A stretch of 64,000 bases of DNA from CALCTE01 sp045585835 (GCA_045585835.1 JAZMZG010000017.1:1-64000), one strand, 5' to 3'; counted from the first letter of the stretch, positions 26,549 through 34,339 are shown. The notes: generated by a model from the sequence alone, not told the origin. Translations and numbers: made by a program.

Positions 26549-26630
26549 ACGTTCCTCCTTTGTGAAATCTTCCGTTATGAGCCCATTTTATCACCATACC
26601 GAAGCTATGTCAATAACTCGGAAATTACTA

Positions 26631-26659
26631 TTGACATTTATATTTTTATGTGATAAAAT
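26631..26659 (+). promoter_or_regulatory. promoter of the T-box/trpB transcript
   Basis: TTGACA (26631-26636), 17-bp spacer ending in TGTGA, and TAAAAT (26654-26659). Transcription would start near 26666, at the base of T-box stem I. Confidence 0.78.
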
Positions 26660-26669
26660 CATCTAAACC

Positions 26670-26930
26670 GTTGATGAAGGATAGTACCCGAGAAAACAGC
26701 TCAAAGAGAGCCGCAGGCGGTGTAATTGCGGCAGCGAACGATTTTCGGTAAATGGGCTTCGGAGGGCAACGCGAAAGCTAAAGCAAGTAGCCGTTGACGT
26801 ATTTGCGCCACGTAAGATGCGCAGGCATATTATTACAGTATGCGCCGAGAGGATGCGAAAGCATCAATTTGGGTGGTATCGCGGAAGAAATTTCGTCCCA
26901 AGTATGAGTTATCGTACTTGGGATTTTTTG
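26670..26930 (+). promoter_or_regulatory. T-box leader, probably tRNA-Trp responsive
   Basis: The leader has the stem I opening GATGAAGGATAGTA and an AGAGAG element. The invariant T-box AATTTGGGTGGTATCGCGG is at 26866-26884 and base-pairs with the CCA end of uncharged tRNA. An intrinsic terminator follows. A UGG triplet (26753-26755) follows AAA and precedes a purine on the 3' side of stem I, the place expected for the specifier. UGG is the Trp codon, which matches the downstream trpB. The specifier assignment is by eye. Confidence 0.92.
26896..26923 (+). terminator. T-box terminator
   Basis: A 9-bp stem (TCCCAAGTA and complement, 10-nt loop) followed by six T. Its 5' arm follows the T-box sequence, as in standard T-box leaders where an antiterminator replaces it when uncharged tRNA binds. 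Confidence 0.9.
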
Positions 26931-26962
26931 TTCTCTTGGAGCAAAACAGAAAGGATACGGAA

Positions 26963-28333
26963 ATGAAAAAAGAAATCCCCTACAAAATCTATCTTGAAGA
27001 AAACGAGTTGCCTACGGCTTGGTATAACGTAAGAGCCGATATGGAGAAAAAACCCGCTCCGCTTCTTGACCCGCAAACCGGAAAACCTATAACTTTGGAG
27101 GCTCTTTCTAAAGTTTTTTGCACGGAGCTTGCCGCCCAAGAGCTTAACGAAACGGATAGATTTATTCCTATTCCCAAGGAAATAATCGACTTTTACAAGA
27201 TGTACAGACCCGCTCCCCTTATAAGAGCGTACTGCCTTGAGAAAAAGCTCGGAACCCCCGCCCACATCTATTATAAATTCGAGGGCAACAACACCAGCGG
27301 AAGCCATAAGTTAAACTCTGCTATTGCACAGGCATACTATGCAAAGCAGCAAGGTCTTACCGGCGTTACTACCGAAACGGGCGCAGGTCAATGGGGCACG
27401 GCGCTTTCAATGGCGTGCTCGTATTTCGGACTCGACTGCAAGGTATATATGGTAAAATGCTCCTACGAGCAAAAGCCTTTCAGACGTGAAGTAATGCGCA
27501 CCTACGGCGCATCCGTCACTCCCTCTCCCTCAATGGAGACGGAAATCGGTAAAAAGATAAACGCAGAATTTCCCGGTACCGTCGGAAGTCTCGGTTGTGC
27601 AATATCCGAAGCGGTCGAAGCCGCAACTACAAGAGAAGGCTACAGATACGTACTCGGAAGCGTACTTAACCAAGTCACTCTTCATCAGAGCGTAATCGGT
27701 CTTGAAACAAAGGCGGCGCTTGACAAATACGGCGTAAAGGCAGACATCGTCATCGGCTGTGCAGGCGGCGGCTCAAACCTTGGCGGTCTTATCGCCCCCT
27801 TTATGGGCGAAAAGCTCAGAGGGGAGCGTGATTACAAGTTTATAGCGGTCGAGCCCGCAAGCTGTCCCACGCTTACAAGAGGCGCTTACGCATACGACTA
27901 TTGCGATACGGGCAGAGTTTGTCCCCTTGCAAAGATGTATACTCTCGGAAGCGGCTTTATGCCCGCCGCAACTCACGCAGGCGGTCTTCGCTATCACGGT
28001 ATGAACTCCGTTTTGTCCGAGCTTTACGACCAAGGACTTATGGAAGCAAGAAGCGTAAAGCAGACCGAAGTTTTCGAAGCGGCTGAATATTTTGCGAGAA
28101 TCGAGGGTATCCTCCCCGCTCCCGAAAGCTCTCACGCTATAAGAGTTGCCATTGACGAGGCACTCAAATGCAAGAAAACGGGTGAAGAAAAGGTCATCGT
28201 ATTCGGACTTACGGGAACGGGATATTTCGATATGATGAGCTACGAAAAGTTCCACGACGGAAAGATGGTCGACTACGCTCCCACGGATAATGAAATAGAG
28301 CTTGCTTTGGCAAAGCTCCCAAAAATCGACTGA
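26963..28333 (+). CDS. trpB: tryptophan synthase beta chain, TrpB2 type
   Basis: A 456-residue PLP enzyme of the TrpB2 group, condensing indole with serine to give tryptophan. It has RPAPLIRAYCLEKKL, the PLP-lysine block GSHKLNSA with Lys116, TTETGAGQWGTALSMA, and CAGGGSNLGG. The length and the long N-terminal extension fit TrpB2 rather than TrpB1. The start is the ATG at 26963 after AAAGGA. A longer frame would begin inside the leader before the terminator. No trpA or other trp gene is nearby, so it may salvage indole. Control by the T-box leader ties its expression to uncharged tRNA-Trp. Confidence 0.93.
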   Translation: MKKEIPYKIYLEENELPTAWYNVRADMEKKPAPLLDPQTGKPITLEALSKVFCTELAAQELNETDRFIPIPKEIIDFYKMYRPAPLIRAYCLEKKLGTPAHIYYKFEGNNTSGSHKLNSAIAQAYYAKQQGLTGVTTETGAGQWGTALSMACSYFGLDCKVYMVKCSYEQKPFRREVMRTYGASVTPSPSMETEIGKKINAEFPGTVGSLGCAISEAVEAATTREGYRYVLGSVLNQVTLHQSVIGLETKAALDKYGVKADIVIGCAGGGSNLGGLIAPFMGEKLRGERDYKFIAVEPASCPTLTRGAYAYDYCDTGRVCPLAKMYTLGSGFMPAATHAGGLRYHGMNSVLSELYDQGLMEARSVKQTEVFEAAEYFARIEGILPAPESSHAIRVAIDEALKCKKTGEEKVIVFGLTGTGYFDMMSYEKFHDGKMVDYAPTDNEIELALAKLPKID

Positions 28334-28343
28334 TATAAAGAAA

Positions 28344-28380
28344 AAATATTGCCCTACGCGGTTTGCGTAGGGCAATATTT
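28344..28380. terminator. bidirectional terminator trpB / serpin
   Basis: A 16-bp perfect stem with 5-nt loop ending in A and T runs on the two sides, between convergent trpB and the serpin gene. Confidence 0.85.
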
Positions 28381-29487
28381 TTATTCAACGTGCCTTATAA
28401 TTCCCGCAAGAAGCGGTGCGCCTGTATCTTTATCAACTACCGCATACAAAAACGGACGGTTGAGTACAACTGTCTTCGGGTCGTCCTCGTCAACGCTTGA
28501 GCTTACGTTTGAAGTGGTAACGGATGTGCCCTCCGTACCGTTTTCGCACACGCTGAAAGATACGGTTTCAAAATAATATTCCACTTCTTCCTCGGATATC
28601 ATCGGGAGCTTTAAGTCATCGGTAACTTCAACTGCCTGTGTTGCCGTAAATTTGGGTATGCGCGTGTTTACCGCAGTAAAGCGAGGTGAGGTGACCGAGT
28701 TCATAAATTCATCTGCATCAAGTCCTCTTATGTATTCGTCTATGCTCATATCCTCGGGCGGAAGCAAAGCCACAAAATCAAAATCTCCGCCTCTGTAGCT
28801 CTTTCTTACGCCGTATCCGCCGTCACATTCAACATAATAACTTTCAAAGGAACAAAGATATTTTACCTTTTGTTCTTTGCCGAAATTATCGGTGAAAATG
28901 CCGTCCTTGACATTTTCGCTCTTATATTGCTTTGCCCATTTTCCCGTAAAACCCATTGATGAAATTACTGCGTGGTTCGGAGAAAGCTCCTTATCACTCG
29001 TAGCAAAAACACCGCTTACCGCACTTGACGTTACGTTCTTTATGTATTGGTTTATCCTGCTTATATTCGGTGTTTCGGGATCCGTCATAAATACCGTTGC
29101 GCTCGGGTAAAGCGAATATCCCGAAAAAAGCTCCTCTTTAAGCACTCTGTCGTTTTTTATGTAAAACGCATAGGCGGGCGTGATAAAGCTGTCCTCGGAA
29201 TACGTAAGATTTTCGATATACGAGGTAAGCACGTCCATCTGCTCTTTACTCTTTTCGGAAAAAAGAGTGTAATCCGTTATCGGTGACGTCACAAAATTGC
29301 CTTGCGGCTGTTTCTTTAATGCTTCAAACGCAAGCTCCGTAAGCTCCAAACCGAGCATTTTTTTGTCTTCAAGAAAAAGGCGCATTTTCGAGCTTTCGAA
29401 GTTTACGGTAAACGTATCGCTTTCTTTGCACCCCGCAAATGCAAGGCAAATTATAACGGCAAATGCCGAAAGTAATATCTTTTTCAT
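28381..29487 (-). CDS. serpin-family lipoprotein (putative secreted protease inhibitor)
   Basis: A 368-residue serpin anchored as a lipoprotein. Signal peptide residues 1-19 end in FAGC with the lipid Cys at 20. The serpin core shows GNFVTSPI (as in NVVFSPLSI), the breach/shutter part VISSMGFTGKWAKQY (as NAIYFKGxWxxxF), the proximal hinge ENGTEGTS from Glu315, and the C-terminal signature NRPFLYAVVDKDTGAPLLAG. Counting P17 from Glu315 puts the scissile bond near Ser331-Val332. The hinge keeps Thr at P14 and a small residue at P12, as in inhibitory serpins. Target protease is unknown. It lies between trpB and divIC with terminators on both sides, so it is probably a single-gene unit. Confidence 0.9.
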   Translation of the reverse strand: MKKILLSAFAVIICLAFAGCKESDTFTVNFESSKMRLFLEDKKMLGLELTELAFEALKKQPQGNFVTSPITDYTLFSEKSKEQMDVLTSYIENLTYSEDSFITPAYAFYIKNDRVLKEELFSGYSLYPSATVFMTDPETPNISRINQYIKNVTSSAVSGVFATSDKELSPNHAVISSMGFTGKWAKQYKSENVKDGIFTDNFGKEQKVKYLCSFESYYVECDGGYGVRKSYRGGDFDFVALLPPEDMSIDEYIRGLDADEFMNSVTSPRFTAVNTRIPKFTATQAVEVTDDLKLPMISEEEVEYYFETVSFSVCENGTEGTSVTTSNVSSSVDEDDPKTVVLNRPFLYAVVDKDTGAPLLAGIIRHVE

Positions 29488-29506
29488 ATTTCCTCTGCTT
29501 TTAAAT

Positions 29507-29531
29507 AAATCCCGTGCTGAGCACGGGATTT
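29507..29531 (-). terminator. terminator after divIC
   Basis: An 11-bp perfect stem (AAATCCCGTGC and complement, 3-nt loop) a few bases after the divIC stop. The T run on the minus strand is short and interrupted. Confidence 0.65.
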
Positions 29532-29538
29532 TTGTTTA

Positions 29539-29814
29539 TCAGTCTGTAATGTCGTTGTAAATTATTTCTTCGGCGGGATCATAGTATCCGAGAGTGTCTC
29601 TGACGTGCTCTCTTATCACTTCCTCGTCACCGCTTTTAAGCCTTGCGTTTTTATCTTTCGCATACTCGACCTTATCCTCATAGTACTCGATCTGACGAGC
29701 AAGTCTTTGCGATTCGGACTGTATCTTCTTGATGTCGATCTGCGTTTTGAAAATAGGAACGGATACAAAAAGCACGAGCGACAAAAATGCTATTTTAATG
29801 GCAATTGACTTCAT
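29539..29814 (-). CDS. divIC: septum formation initiator, DivIC/FtsB-like
   Basis: A 91-residue bitopic protein with one N-terminal membrane span (about 5-25). A coiled-coil stretch rich in Lys, Glu, Gln and Asp follows (about 28-65), then the conserved tail EEVIREHVRDTLGYYDPAEEII. This is the DivIC/FtsB/FtsL-like divisome scaffold that works with FtsL and DivIB at the septum. It overlaps yabQ by 4 bp and keeps the yabP-yabQ-divIC order known from Bacillus. Confidence 0.85.
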   Translation of the reverse strand: MKSIAIKIAFLSLVLFVSVPIFKTQIDIKKIQSESQRLARQIEYYEDKVEYAKDKNARLKSGDEEVIREHVRDTLGYYDPAEEIIYNDITD

Positions 29815-30353
29815 AGCTTTACGTATTCCTCCTTACCTTCAAAATTAAAACACTTTTCCTTTTTAATATACAAGTATATTATATCTCTTTTTTTTGAAAA
29901 AATAAAGAGGTATTTTAACATTTTTGTACGAATCATTATTTTGCACAAAATCGATTTGAAAATTTTGGCGATAAGTGATAGAAAAAACAGTATAGGACGG
30001 CGAAAAATCTTTAAAATATTCCAAAACAGTCCGTATATGAATAAAATCAGCTTTTCATAAACGGAAAGGGTAATGAATGAAAGCGTTTTTCTCCAAACCG
30101 AAAAACCCAAAAGTGCGCCCGCAAACGAAAATAAGCGGGGCACTCCGAGATTTGCGGAAAATATGAATACGAAATATATAAAACCGGATAAAAAGCAAAA
30201 CGCCGTGTCTTCAATAAAAACTACCCACGCCGGTGTCTTGGGAAAAAGCCTCCTTAACAATACGAAAAAGTCGTATAAAGCTGAAATCACCGCACCGATG
30301 ATGATGGAATATATCAAGAATACAAGCTGTTCTTTGGCGTCGGCTCTATGCAT
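29811..30353 (-). CDS. yabQ: spore cortex biosynthesis protein YabQ
   Basis: A 180-residue membrane protein with several hydrophobic spans in the first 115 residues and a basic C-terminus. The opening QLVFLIYSIIIGAVISALYDFFVLLRR matches the YabQ family (short piece: GAVISALYDFFVLLRR). In Bacillus YabQ is made in the mother cell and is needed for spore cortex formation. It lies directly after yabP with no gap and overlaps divIC by 4 bp. The poorly conserved C-terminal half supports the call only weakly. Confidence 0.85.
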   Translation of the reverse strand: MHRADAKEQLVFLIYSIIIGAVISALYDFFVLLRRLFPKTPAWVVFIEDTAFCFLSGFIYFVFIFSANLGVPRLFSFAGALLGFSVWRKTLSFITLSVYEKLILFIYGLFWNILKIFRRPILFFLSLIAKIFKSILCKIMIRTKMLKYLFIFSKKRDIIYLYIKKEKCFNFEGKEEYVKL

Positions 30354-30614
30354 CTACTTAAATATCCTCGAAAAAAATCCTTTGCCGCTCTCGTTTTGTA
30401 CTTTCGTATACTGCATACCGATTATCTGCCCGCTTGCGCCTATCTTACCGTCCGAAACGGATAGGTCGCTTACGCAAAGCTCCCTTCCCTCTATCGTGAG
30501 TCTGCCCTCGGTCGTATCAAGCACGAGGCTTTCGCTGTCAAAGCCGACGACGTTTGTAACGCCGCCTATTTCTACCGTATTTCTCGCTCTCATATTAACA
30601 TAGTGTTCAGTCAT
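30354..30614 (-). CDS. yabP: sporulation protein YabP
   Basis: An 86-residue protein of the YabP/YqfC family, involved in spore envelope assembly. It has RNTVEIGGVTNVVGFDSESL, then LDTTEGRLTIEGREL, the usual beta-rich pattern. The start is the ATG at 30612-30614, with GGAGGT seven bases upstream. A GTG three codons earlier would overlap that site. It is the first gene of yabP-yabQ-divIC and is divergent from rpsB. Together with yabQ it is the strongest evidence that this organism belongs to a spore-forming lineage. Confidence 0.9.
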   Translation of the reverse strand: MTEHYVNMRARNTVEIGGVTNVVGFDSESLVLDTTEGRLTIEGRELCVSDLSVSDGKIGASGQIIGMQYTKVQNESGKGFFSRIFK

Positions 30615-30670
30615 AATACGCACCTCCGAGAAATTCTATTATTAAAATTAAAAAAATATGAAAAAATATA

Positions 30671-30699
30671 TTGCATAAAGAAAAAAAATGTGATATAAT
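30671..30699 (+). promoter_or_regulatory. promoter of rpsB-tsf
   Basis: TTGCAT (30671-30676), 17-bp spacer ending in TGTGA, TATAAT (30694-30699). The leader between about 30706 and rpsB is some 130 nt and could hold a translational control element; I see no fold I can name. Confidence 0.8.
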
Positions 30700-30837
30700 C
30701 TGTCGGTAAATGTGCTTTGATACGGCACAGAATACACACGCATACTTCAAATTTGTCTTTCGGGTCGTTTCCGAATGCGGAAATGCGAATGCAAAAAAGG
30801 GAGATGCGGAGGAATAAAACCAAAGGAGGACATAAAA

Positions 30838-31578
30838 ATGTCAAACGTAGTATCAATGAAGCAATTTCTCGAAGCAGGTGTTCACTTCGGACACCAAACA
30901 AGAAGATGGAATCCCAAGATGGCAGAGTATATCTTTGCTGAAAGAAGCGGTATTCACATCATCGACCTCCAGAAGACCGTAAAGAAGACCGAAGAAGCTT
31001 ATATGTTTGTTCGTGACATCGTTCTTCAGGGCGGCAACGTAATGTTCGTAGGAACGAAGAAGCAGGCTCAGGACACTATCAAAGAAGAAGCCGAAAGATG
31101 CGGTATGTTCTATGTAAACAACCGTTGGCCCGGCGGTATGCTCACCAACTTCAAGACCATCAAGAAGAGCCTCACAAGACTTAACAAGCTCTACGAGATG
31201 AGAGATGACGGAACGTTCGACCTTCTCACAAAGAAGGAAGTAAGCGCTCTTTCCAAGGAGATCGCTGACCTTGAGAAGAACCTCGGCGGTATTAAGAATA
31301 TGTCCGAGCTTCCCGCTGTACTCTTTATCGTTGACACACACAAAGAACACAACGCAGTTTTGGAAGCACGCAAGCTCGGTATCCCCGTAGTTGCCGTAGT
31401 TGACACAAACTGCGATCCCGACGATGCAGATTACGTTATCCCCGGTAACGATGACGCTATCCGCGCTATCAAGCTTATCGCTTCCATCATCGCAAACGCT
31501 GTATTGGAAGGCAAGCAGGGCGAACAGATCGAAGTTTCCGACGAGGAAGCAGTTGAAGCTGAAGAAGTAAACGAATAA
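30838..31578 (+). CDS. rpsB: 30S ribosomal protein S2
   Basis: A 246-residue S2 protein with the family opening VSMKQFLEAGVHFGHQTRRW and the blocks MFVGTKKQAQ, NNRWPGGMLTNF and PVVAVVDTNCDPD. The acidic C-terminus (VSDEEAVEAEEVNE) is usual for this group. The start ATG at 30838 follows AAAGGAGG. Codon choice is more biased than in neighbours, as expected for a highly expressed gene. It is followed 21 bp later by tsf, the common bacterial arrangement. Confidence 0.98.
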   Translation: MSNVVSMKQFLEAGVHFGHQTRRWNPKMAEYIFAERSGIHIIDLQKTVKKTEEAYMFVRDIVLQGGNVMFVGTKKQAQDTIKEEAERCGMFYVNNRWPGGMLTNFKTIKKSLTRLNKLYEMRDDGTFDLLTKKEVSALSKEIADLEKNLGGIKNMSELPAVLFIVDTHKEHNAVLEARKLGIPVVAVVDTNCDPDDADYVIPGNDDAIRAIKLIASIIANAVLEGKQGEQIEVSDEEAVEAEEVNE

Positions 31579-31599
31579 TCAAGATAAGGAGATATTAAG

Positions 31600-32541
31600 A
31601 TGGCTGAAATTACCGCTCAAGCAGTCAAAACTCTTCGTGAGAAAACAGGCTGCGGAATGATGGAGTGCAAAAAGGCACTCGTTGAAACTAACGGCGACTT
31701 TGACGAAGCTGTAAAGGTACTTCGCGAGAAGGGTCTTGCAGTAGCTGCTAAAAAGGCTGACAGAATCGCTGCAGAAGGTATCGTTGACGTTGCTAAATGC
31801 GAAGCTTGCGGAAAGACCGCAATGATCGAAGTTAACGCAGAAACAGACTTCGTTGCAAAGAATGCAGAATTCCAAGCATTTGTTAAGGGTTGCCTTAACA
31901 CTATCCTCAAGAACTCTCCCAAGACGGTTGAAGAACTCCTTGCATTGAATTACGAGGATACTGAATTCACTGTTGAAGCTACACTTAAAGAGAAGATCCT
32001 CACCATCGGTGAGAATATGAGCATCCGCCGTTTCGTTCTCGTTGAAGGCACAACGGGCGTATACATTCACGGCAAGGGCTCTATCGGCGTAGTAACTCTC
32101 GGTAAGGCTGACGCTGACGTTGCCGCAAAGCCCGAATACGCTGAAATGCTCCGTAACGTTGCTATGCACGTTGCAGGCACGGACGTTCCTCCCTCCTACC
32201 TCGCAAAAGAGGACGTTCCCGCAGAAGCTATCAACGCTGAAAAGGATATTCTTATCGCTCAGATAAAGAACGATCCCGCAAACGCAAAGAAGCCCGATCA
32301 AATCATCGAAAAGATGGTTACCGGACGTCTTGGCAAGTACTACTCTGCAAACTGCCTCTTGGAGCAGGAATACGTTAAGGACGACTCTATGAGCGTTGGC
32401 AAGTACATCGCAAGCGTTGCAAAAGAGATCGGTAACTGCGAAGTTGTTGCTTTCTACCGTTTTGAGAAGGGTGAAGGCATCCAAAAGCGCGAAGAAGATT
32501 TCGCAGCTGAAATTGCAAAGCTCGCAGGCGGAAACAACTAA
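31600..32541 (+). CDS. tsf: translation elongation factor Ts
   Basis: A 313-residue EF-Ts, the guanine nucleotide exchange factor for EF-Tu. The N-terminal UBA-like region has the signature LREKTGCGMMECKKAL, followed by KVLREKGLA and AETDFVAKNAEF. The C-terminal part has the second coiled-coil region. It is co-transcribed with rpsB and ends at a strong terminator. Confidence 0.97.
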   Translation: MAEITAQAVKTLREKTGCGMMECKKALVETNGDFDEAVKVLREKGLAVAAKKADRIAAEGIVDVAKCEACGKTAMIEVNAETDFVAKNAEFQAFVKGCLNTILKNSPKTVEELLALNYEDTEFTVEATLKEKILTIGENMSIRRFVLVEGTTGVYIHGKGSIGVVTLGKADADVAAKPEYAEMLRNVAMHVAGTDVPPSYLAKEDVPAEAINAEKDILIAQIKNDPANAKKPDQIIEKMVTGRLGKYYSANCLLEQEYVKDDSMSVGKYIASVAKEIGNCEVVAFYRFEKGEGIQKREEDFAAEIAKLAGGNN

Positions 32542-32552
32542 TTTAAAGCCTA

Positions 32553-32580
32553 ACACCGCACGTCGATCGGCGTGCGGTGT
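32553..32580 (+). terminator. terminator of rpsB-tsf
   Basis: A 10-bp perfect stem (ACACCGCACG and complement, 8-nt loop) followed by seven T. Confidence 0.92.
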
Positions 32581-32640
32581 TTTTTTGAATTAAATCGACA
32601 AAGATTTACCAATGATTTTTATTTTTTTTCGTATTAAGCA

Positions 32641-32669
32641 TTGACAAACCAAATAATGTGTGATAATAT
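32641..32669 (+). promoter_or_regulatory. promoter of tRNA-Lys
   Basis: TTGACA (32641-32646), 17-bp spacer ending in TGTGA, TAATAT (32664-32669). Confidence 0.72.
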
Positions 32670-32684
32670 ATCAAGGTACGAAAT

Positions 32685-32760
32685 GATCCACTAGCTCAGT
32701 TGGCAGAGCACTTGACTTTTAATCAAGGGGTCCGGAGTTCGAATCTCCGGTGGATCACCA
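32685..32760 (+). tRNA. tRNA-Lys (UUU)
   Basis: A 76-nt cloverleaf with 7-bp acceptor GATCCAC/GTGGATC, anticodon TTT at 32718-32720, a GTTCGAATC T-loop and an encoded CCA end. It marks the left edge of the AT-rich accessory block. I saw no copy of its 3' end at the right edge of the block. Confidence 0.98.
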
Positions 32761-32793
32761 AAATCGGCAGATCTCGAAAGAGGTTTGCCGATT
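32761..32793 (+). terminator. terminator of tRNA-Lys
   Basis: A stem of AAATCGGCA with an imperfect lower part and GAAA loop, followed by TTTTTC. It starts immediately after the CCA end. Confidence 0.82.
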
Positions 32794-32814
32794 TTTCTTT
32801 TTCACGAATAAGGG

Positions 32815-32843
32815 TTAAAAAATGTAGTTTAATGTGATAAAAT
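32815..32843 (+). promoter_or_regulatory. promoter of the interrupted Cys-rich gene
   Basis: TGTGATAAAAT at 32833-32843 gives an extended -10. The -35 (TTAAAA) is poor. The ATG at 32869 follows with GAGGTG between. Confidence 0.5.
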
Positions 32844-32868
32844 GATAAAAAATATTTGAGGTGAAAAA

Positions 32869-33840
32869 ATGGATTCCAATAATCACATTCATAAATTTGA
32901 AAGCACTGTCGTTGCTCCCACGTGCAAGGAAAACGGATATACTTTACATAGATGCGAATGCGGATACGAGCATAAGAGCAATTTTACTCCCGTAAGCAGT
33001 CATAATTTGCAAATCACAGAAGAAACAGCGCCCACTTGTACGGAAGCAGGAAAAAAGGTCGGTCGCTGCACGGTTTGCGGCGAAGAAAAGTCCGAAATCA
33101 TTTCTCCGCTTGGGCATAATTGGGAAAATTGGAACGTACAGATGCACCCCTCTTGCACCGAAAAAGGAATGCAAATGCGTATATGCGCTCGTTGCGGACT
33201 GAGAGAGGATCAGGAGATCGCTCCTGTGGGGCATAAATTGACTTCTCCGAAAAAATCACAGACGCAGGACGGCTACGTTGACTATTTTTGCGAAAACTGC
33301 GGAGAAACGATTACTATGCCTTCCGCCGCTCATAAAAGAAAAAAATCCTTTTCGAAATTTTAAAAGATATTCTTGCGCATAATTATTCCGCTTGCATTGA
33401 TAATAGGACTGTTCTTTGCAACCACAAAAATTTTCATTCCCCTTTATCATTATATAAGCGCTAAAATACTTATCGAAAAAGAAGACTATGAGGCGGCTTA
33501 TACCCATTTGGAAAAATGCGATAATATCAAGCAAAGCAAGGAGATGCTTGAAAACTTCCATCTCATATACGACGAAAAGATAGACACAACTTATGATGAA
33601 AACGGAAAGATATCAACAATAAACGAAGAAAAATACAAATACGATGAAGACAACAACAAAATATTTTATGCTTCGTACGAAAACGGCAAACTCACTGATA
33701 AAGTCGAATACGAATACGATAAAAACGGTATTGTGACGCTCGAAACCGAATATGACGAAAATGGAAATATCAGCAGTCAAACCAAGTACGTCAACCCGAG
33801 AATGATCTATAAAAAAACCAACGACAGCCTCAATTTTTAA
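32869..33840 (+). pseudogene. Cys-rich repeat membrane protein gene with an in-frame stop
   Basis: Two open frames, 32869-33363 (164 residues) and 33364-33840, are in the same phase and are separated only by the TAA at 33361-33363. The first part has four repeats of a zinc-ribbon-like unit (PTCxExG, then CxxCG, then GH) at about residues 17-150, without a signal peptide. After the stop the frame goes directly into KIFLRIIIPLALIIGLFF, a membrane span, then a short helical part (YEAAYTHLEKCDNIKQSKEM) and YDENGN-type repeats. Read through, it would be one 323-residue protein. Either it is a recent nonsense mutation, the 5' part alone is made, or readthrough occurs. The second part has only a weak TTG start at 33373 and no good ribosome binding site. 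Confidence 0.7.
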
Positions 33841-33858
33841 TAAATTTTAGGCACAAAA

Positions 33859-33883
33859 AGCAACTTGCGTTACGCAAGTTGCT
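33859..33883 (+). terminator. terminator after the interrupted gene
   Basis: An 11-bp perfect stem (AGCAACTTGCG and complement) with a 3-nt loop, then TTTTTT. Confidence 0.85.
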
Positions 33884-33931
33884 TTTTTAGTTGTTCACTT
33901 TTAGTATCAATGTTAGTTTACTACAAAAGCT

Positions 33932-33969
33932 AAATATCACCTGATTTATAAAAACATCAGGTGATATTT
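33932..33969 (-). terminator. hairpin at the 3' end of the XRE gene
   Basis: A 14-bp perfect stem (AAATATCACCTGAT and complement) that touches the XRE gene's stop codon. On the minus strand only a weak T run follows, so termination may be partial. Confidence 0.55.
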
Positions 33970-34211
33970 TAGTTGTTAAACAAATCTTCCATAGGCACAC
34001 CGAGAATTTTTGCAATAACATATATTTCTTTATCGGTAGCATTTCTTATCTGTCCCTCTAGTTTTGAATAACTTGTAGGATTCATATCGCACCCCAAAAT
34101 TTGAATTTGTGCAATAAAATCTTTTTGTTTAATGCCTTTTTCTTTTCTAAGACGCTCAATATTTTTACCAATCATATTTTTATCACCATATGTCTGCTTT
34201 CTCAATTTCAT
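33969..34211 (-). CDS. XRE-family transcriptional regulator
   Basis: An 80-residue Cro/CI-type helix-turn-helix protein. The DNA-binding fold spans about residues 13-78: IGKNIERLRKEKGIKQKDFIA, NPTSYSKLEGQIRNATDKEI, and IAKILGVPMEDLF (each the family pattern). The start is read as ATG at 34209-34211, because AAAAGGA lies just upstream. An internal ATG at residue 13 has no good site. Its ribosome binding site overlaps one of three ATTCC-N5-RGAAT palindromes, which suggests that it represses itself and the divergent lipoprotein gene. A single short domain without a sensor part is visible. Confidence 0.88.
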   Translation of the reverse strand: MKLRKQTYGDKNMIGKNIERLRKEKGIKQKDFIAQIQILGCDMNPTSYSKLEGQIRNATDKEIYVIAKILGVPMEDLFNN

Positions 34212-34219
34212 ATCTTATA

Positions 34220-34234
34220 ATTCCTTTTTAGAAT
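34220..34234. promoter_or_regulatory. candidate operator 1 (ATTCC-N5-AGAAT)
   Basis: ATTCCTTTTTAGAAT, first of three near-identical palindromes between the XRE gene and the lipoprotein gene. It overlaps the ribosome binding site of the XRE gene. Confidence 0.65.
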
Positions 34235-34271
34235 ATTTTTCTTTATTGTATTACTAAAAAGTATTGGCATA

Positions 34272-34286
34272 ATTCCAAATTAGAAT
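34272..34286. promoter_or_regulatory. candidate operator 2 (ATTCC-N5-AGAAT)
   Basis: ATTCCAAATTAGAAT, extended to perfect ATAATTC/GAATTAT arms. Its centre is 52 bp from that of operator 1. Confidence 0.68.
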
Positions 34287-34299
34287 TATAATAAATAAA

Positions 34300-34314
34300 A
34301 TTCCGATCTGGAAT
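34300..34314. promoter_or_regulatory. candidate operator 3 (ATTCC-N5-GGAAT)
   Basis: ATTCCGATCTGGAAT, with AATTCC/GGAATT arms. Its centre is 28 bp from that of operator 2 and 33 bp before the lipoprotein start. Confidence 0.68.
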
Positions 34315-34339
34315 TATATTGTTTTTATAGAAGGTAAAC

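Noticed and set aside
30700..30837. A named ribosomal-protein leader element before rpsB
   Set aside because: The 130-nt leader has small self-complementary stretches around GAATGCGGAAATGCG, but I could not match them to a known leader family.
31579..32556. A 325-codon open frame on the minus strand covering the whole of tsf
   Set aside because: It is the antisense shadow of a strongly codon-biased gene. It has no ribosome binding site and its translation is low-complexity and Cys-rich, unlike any family.
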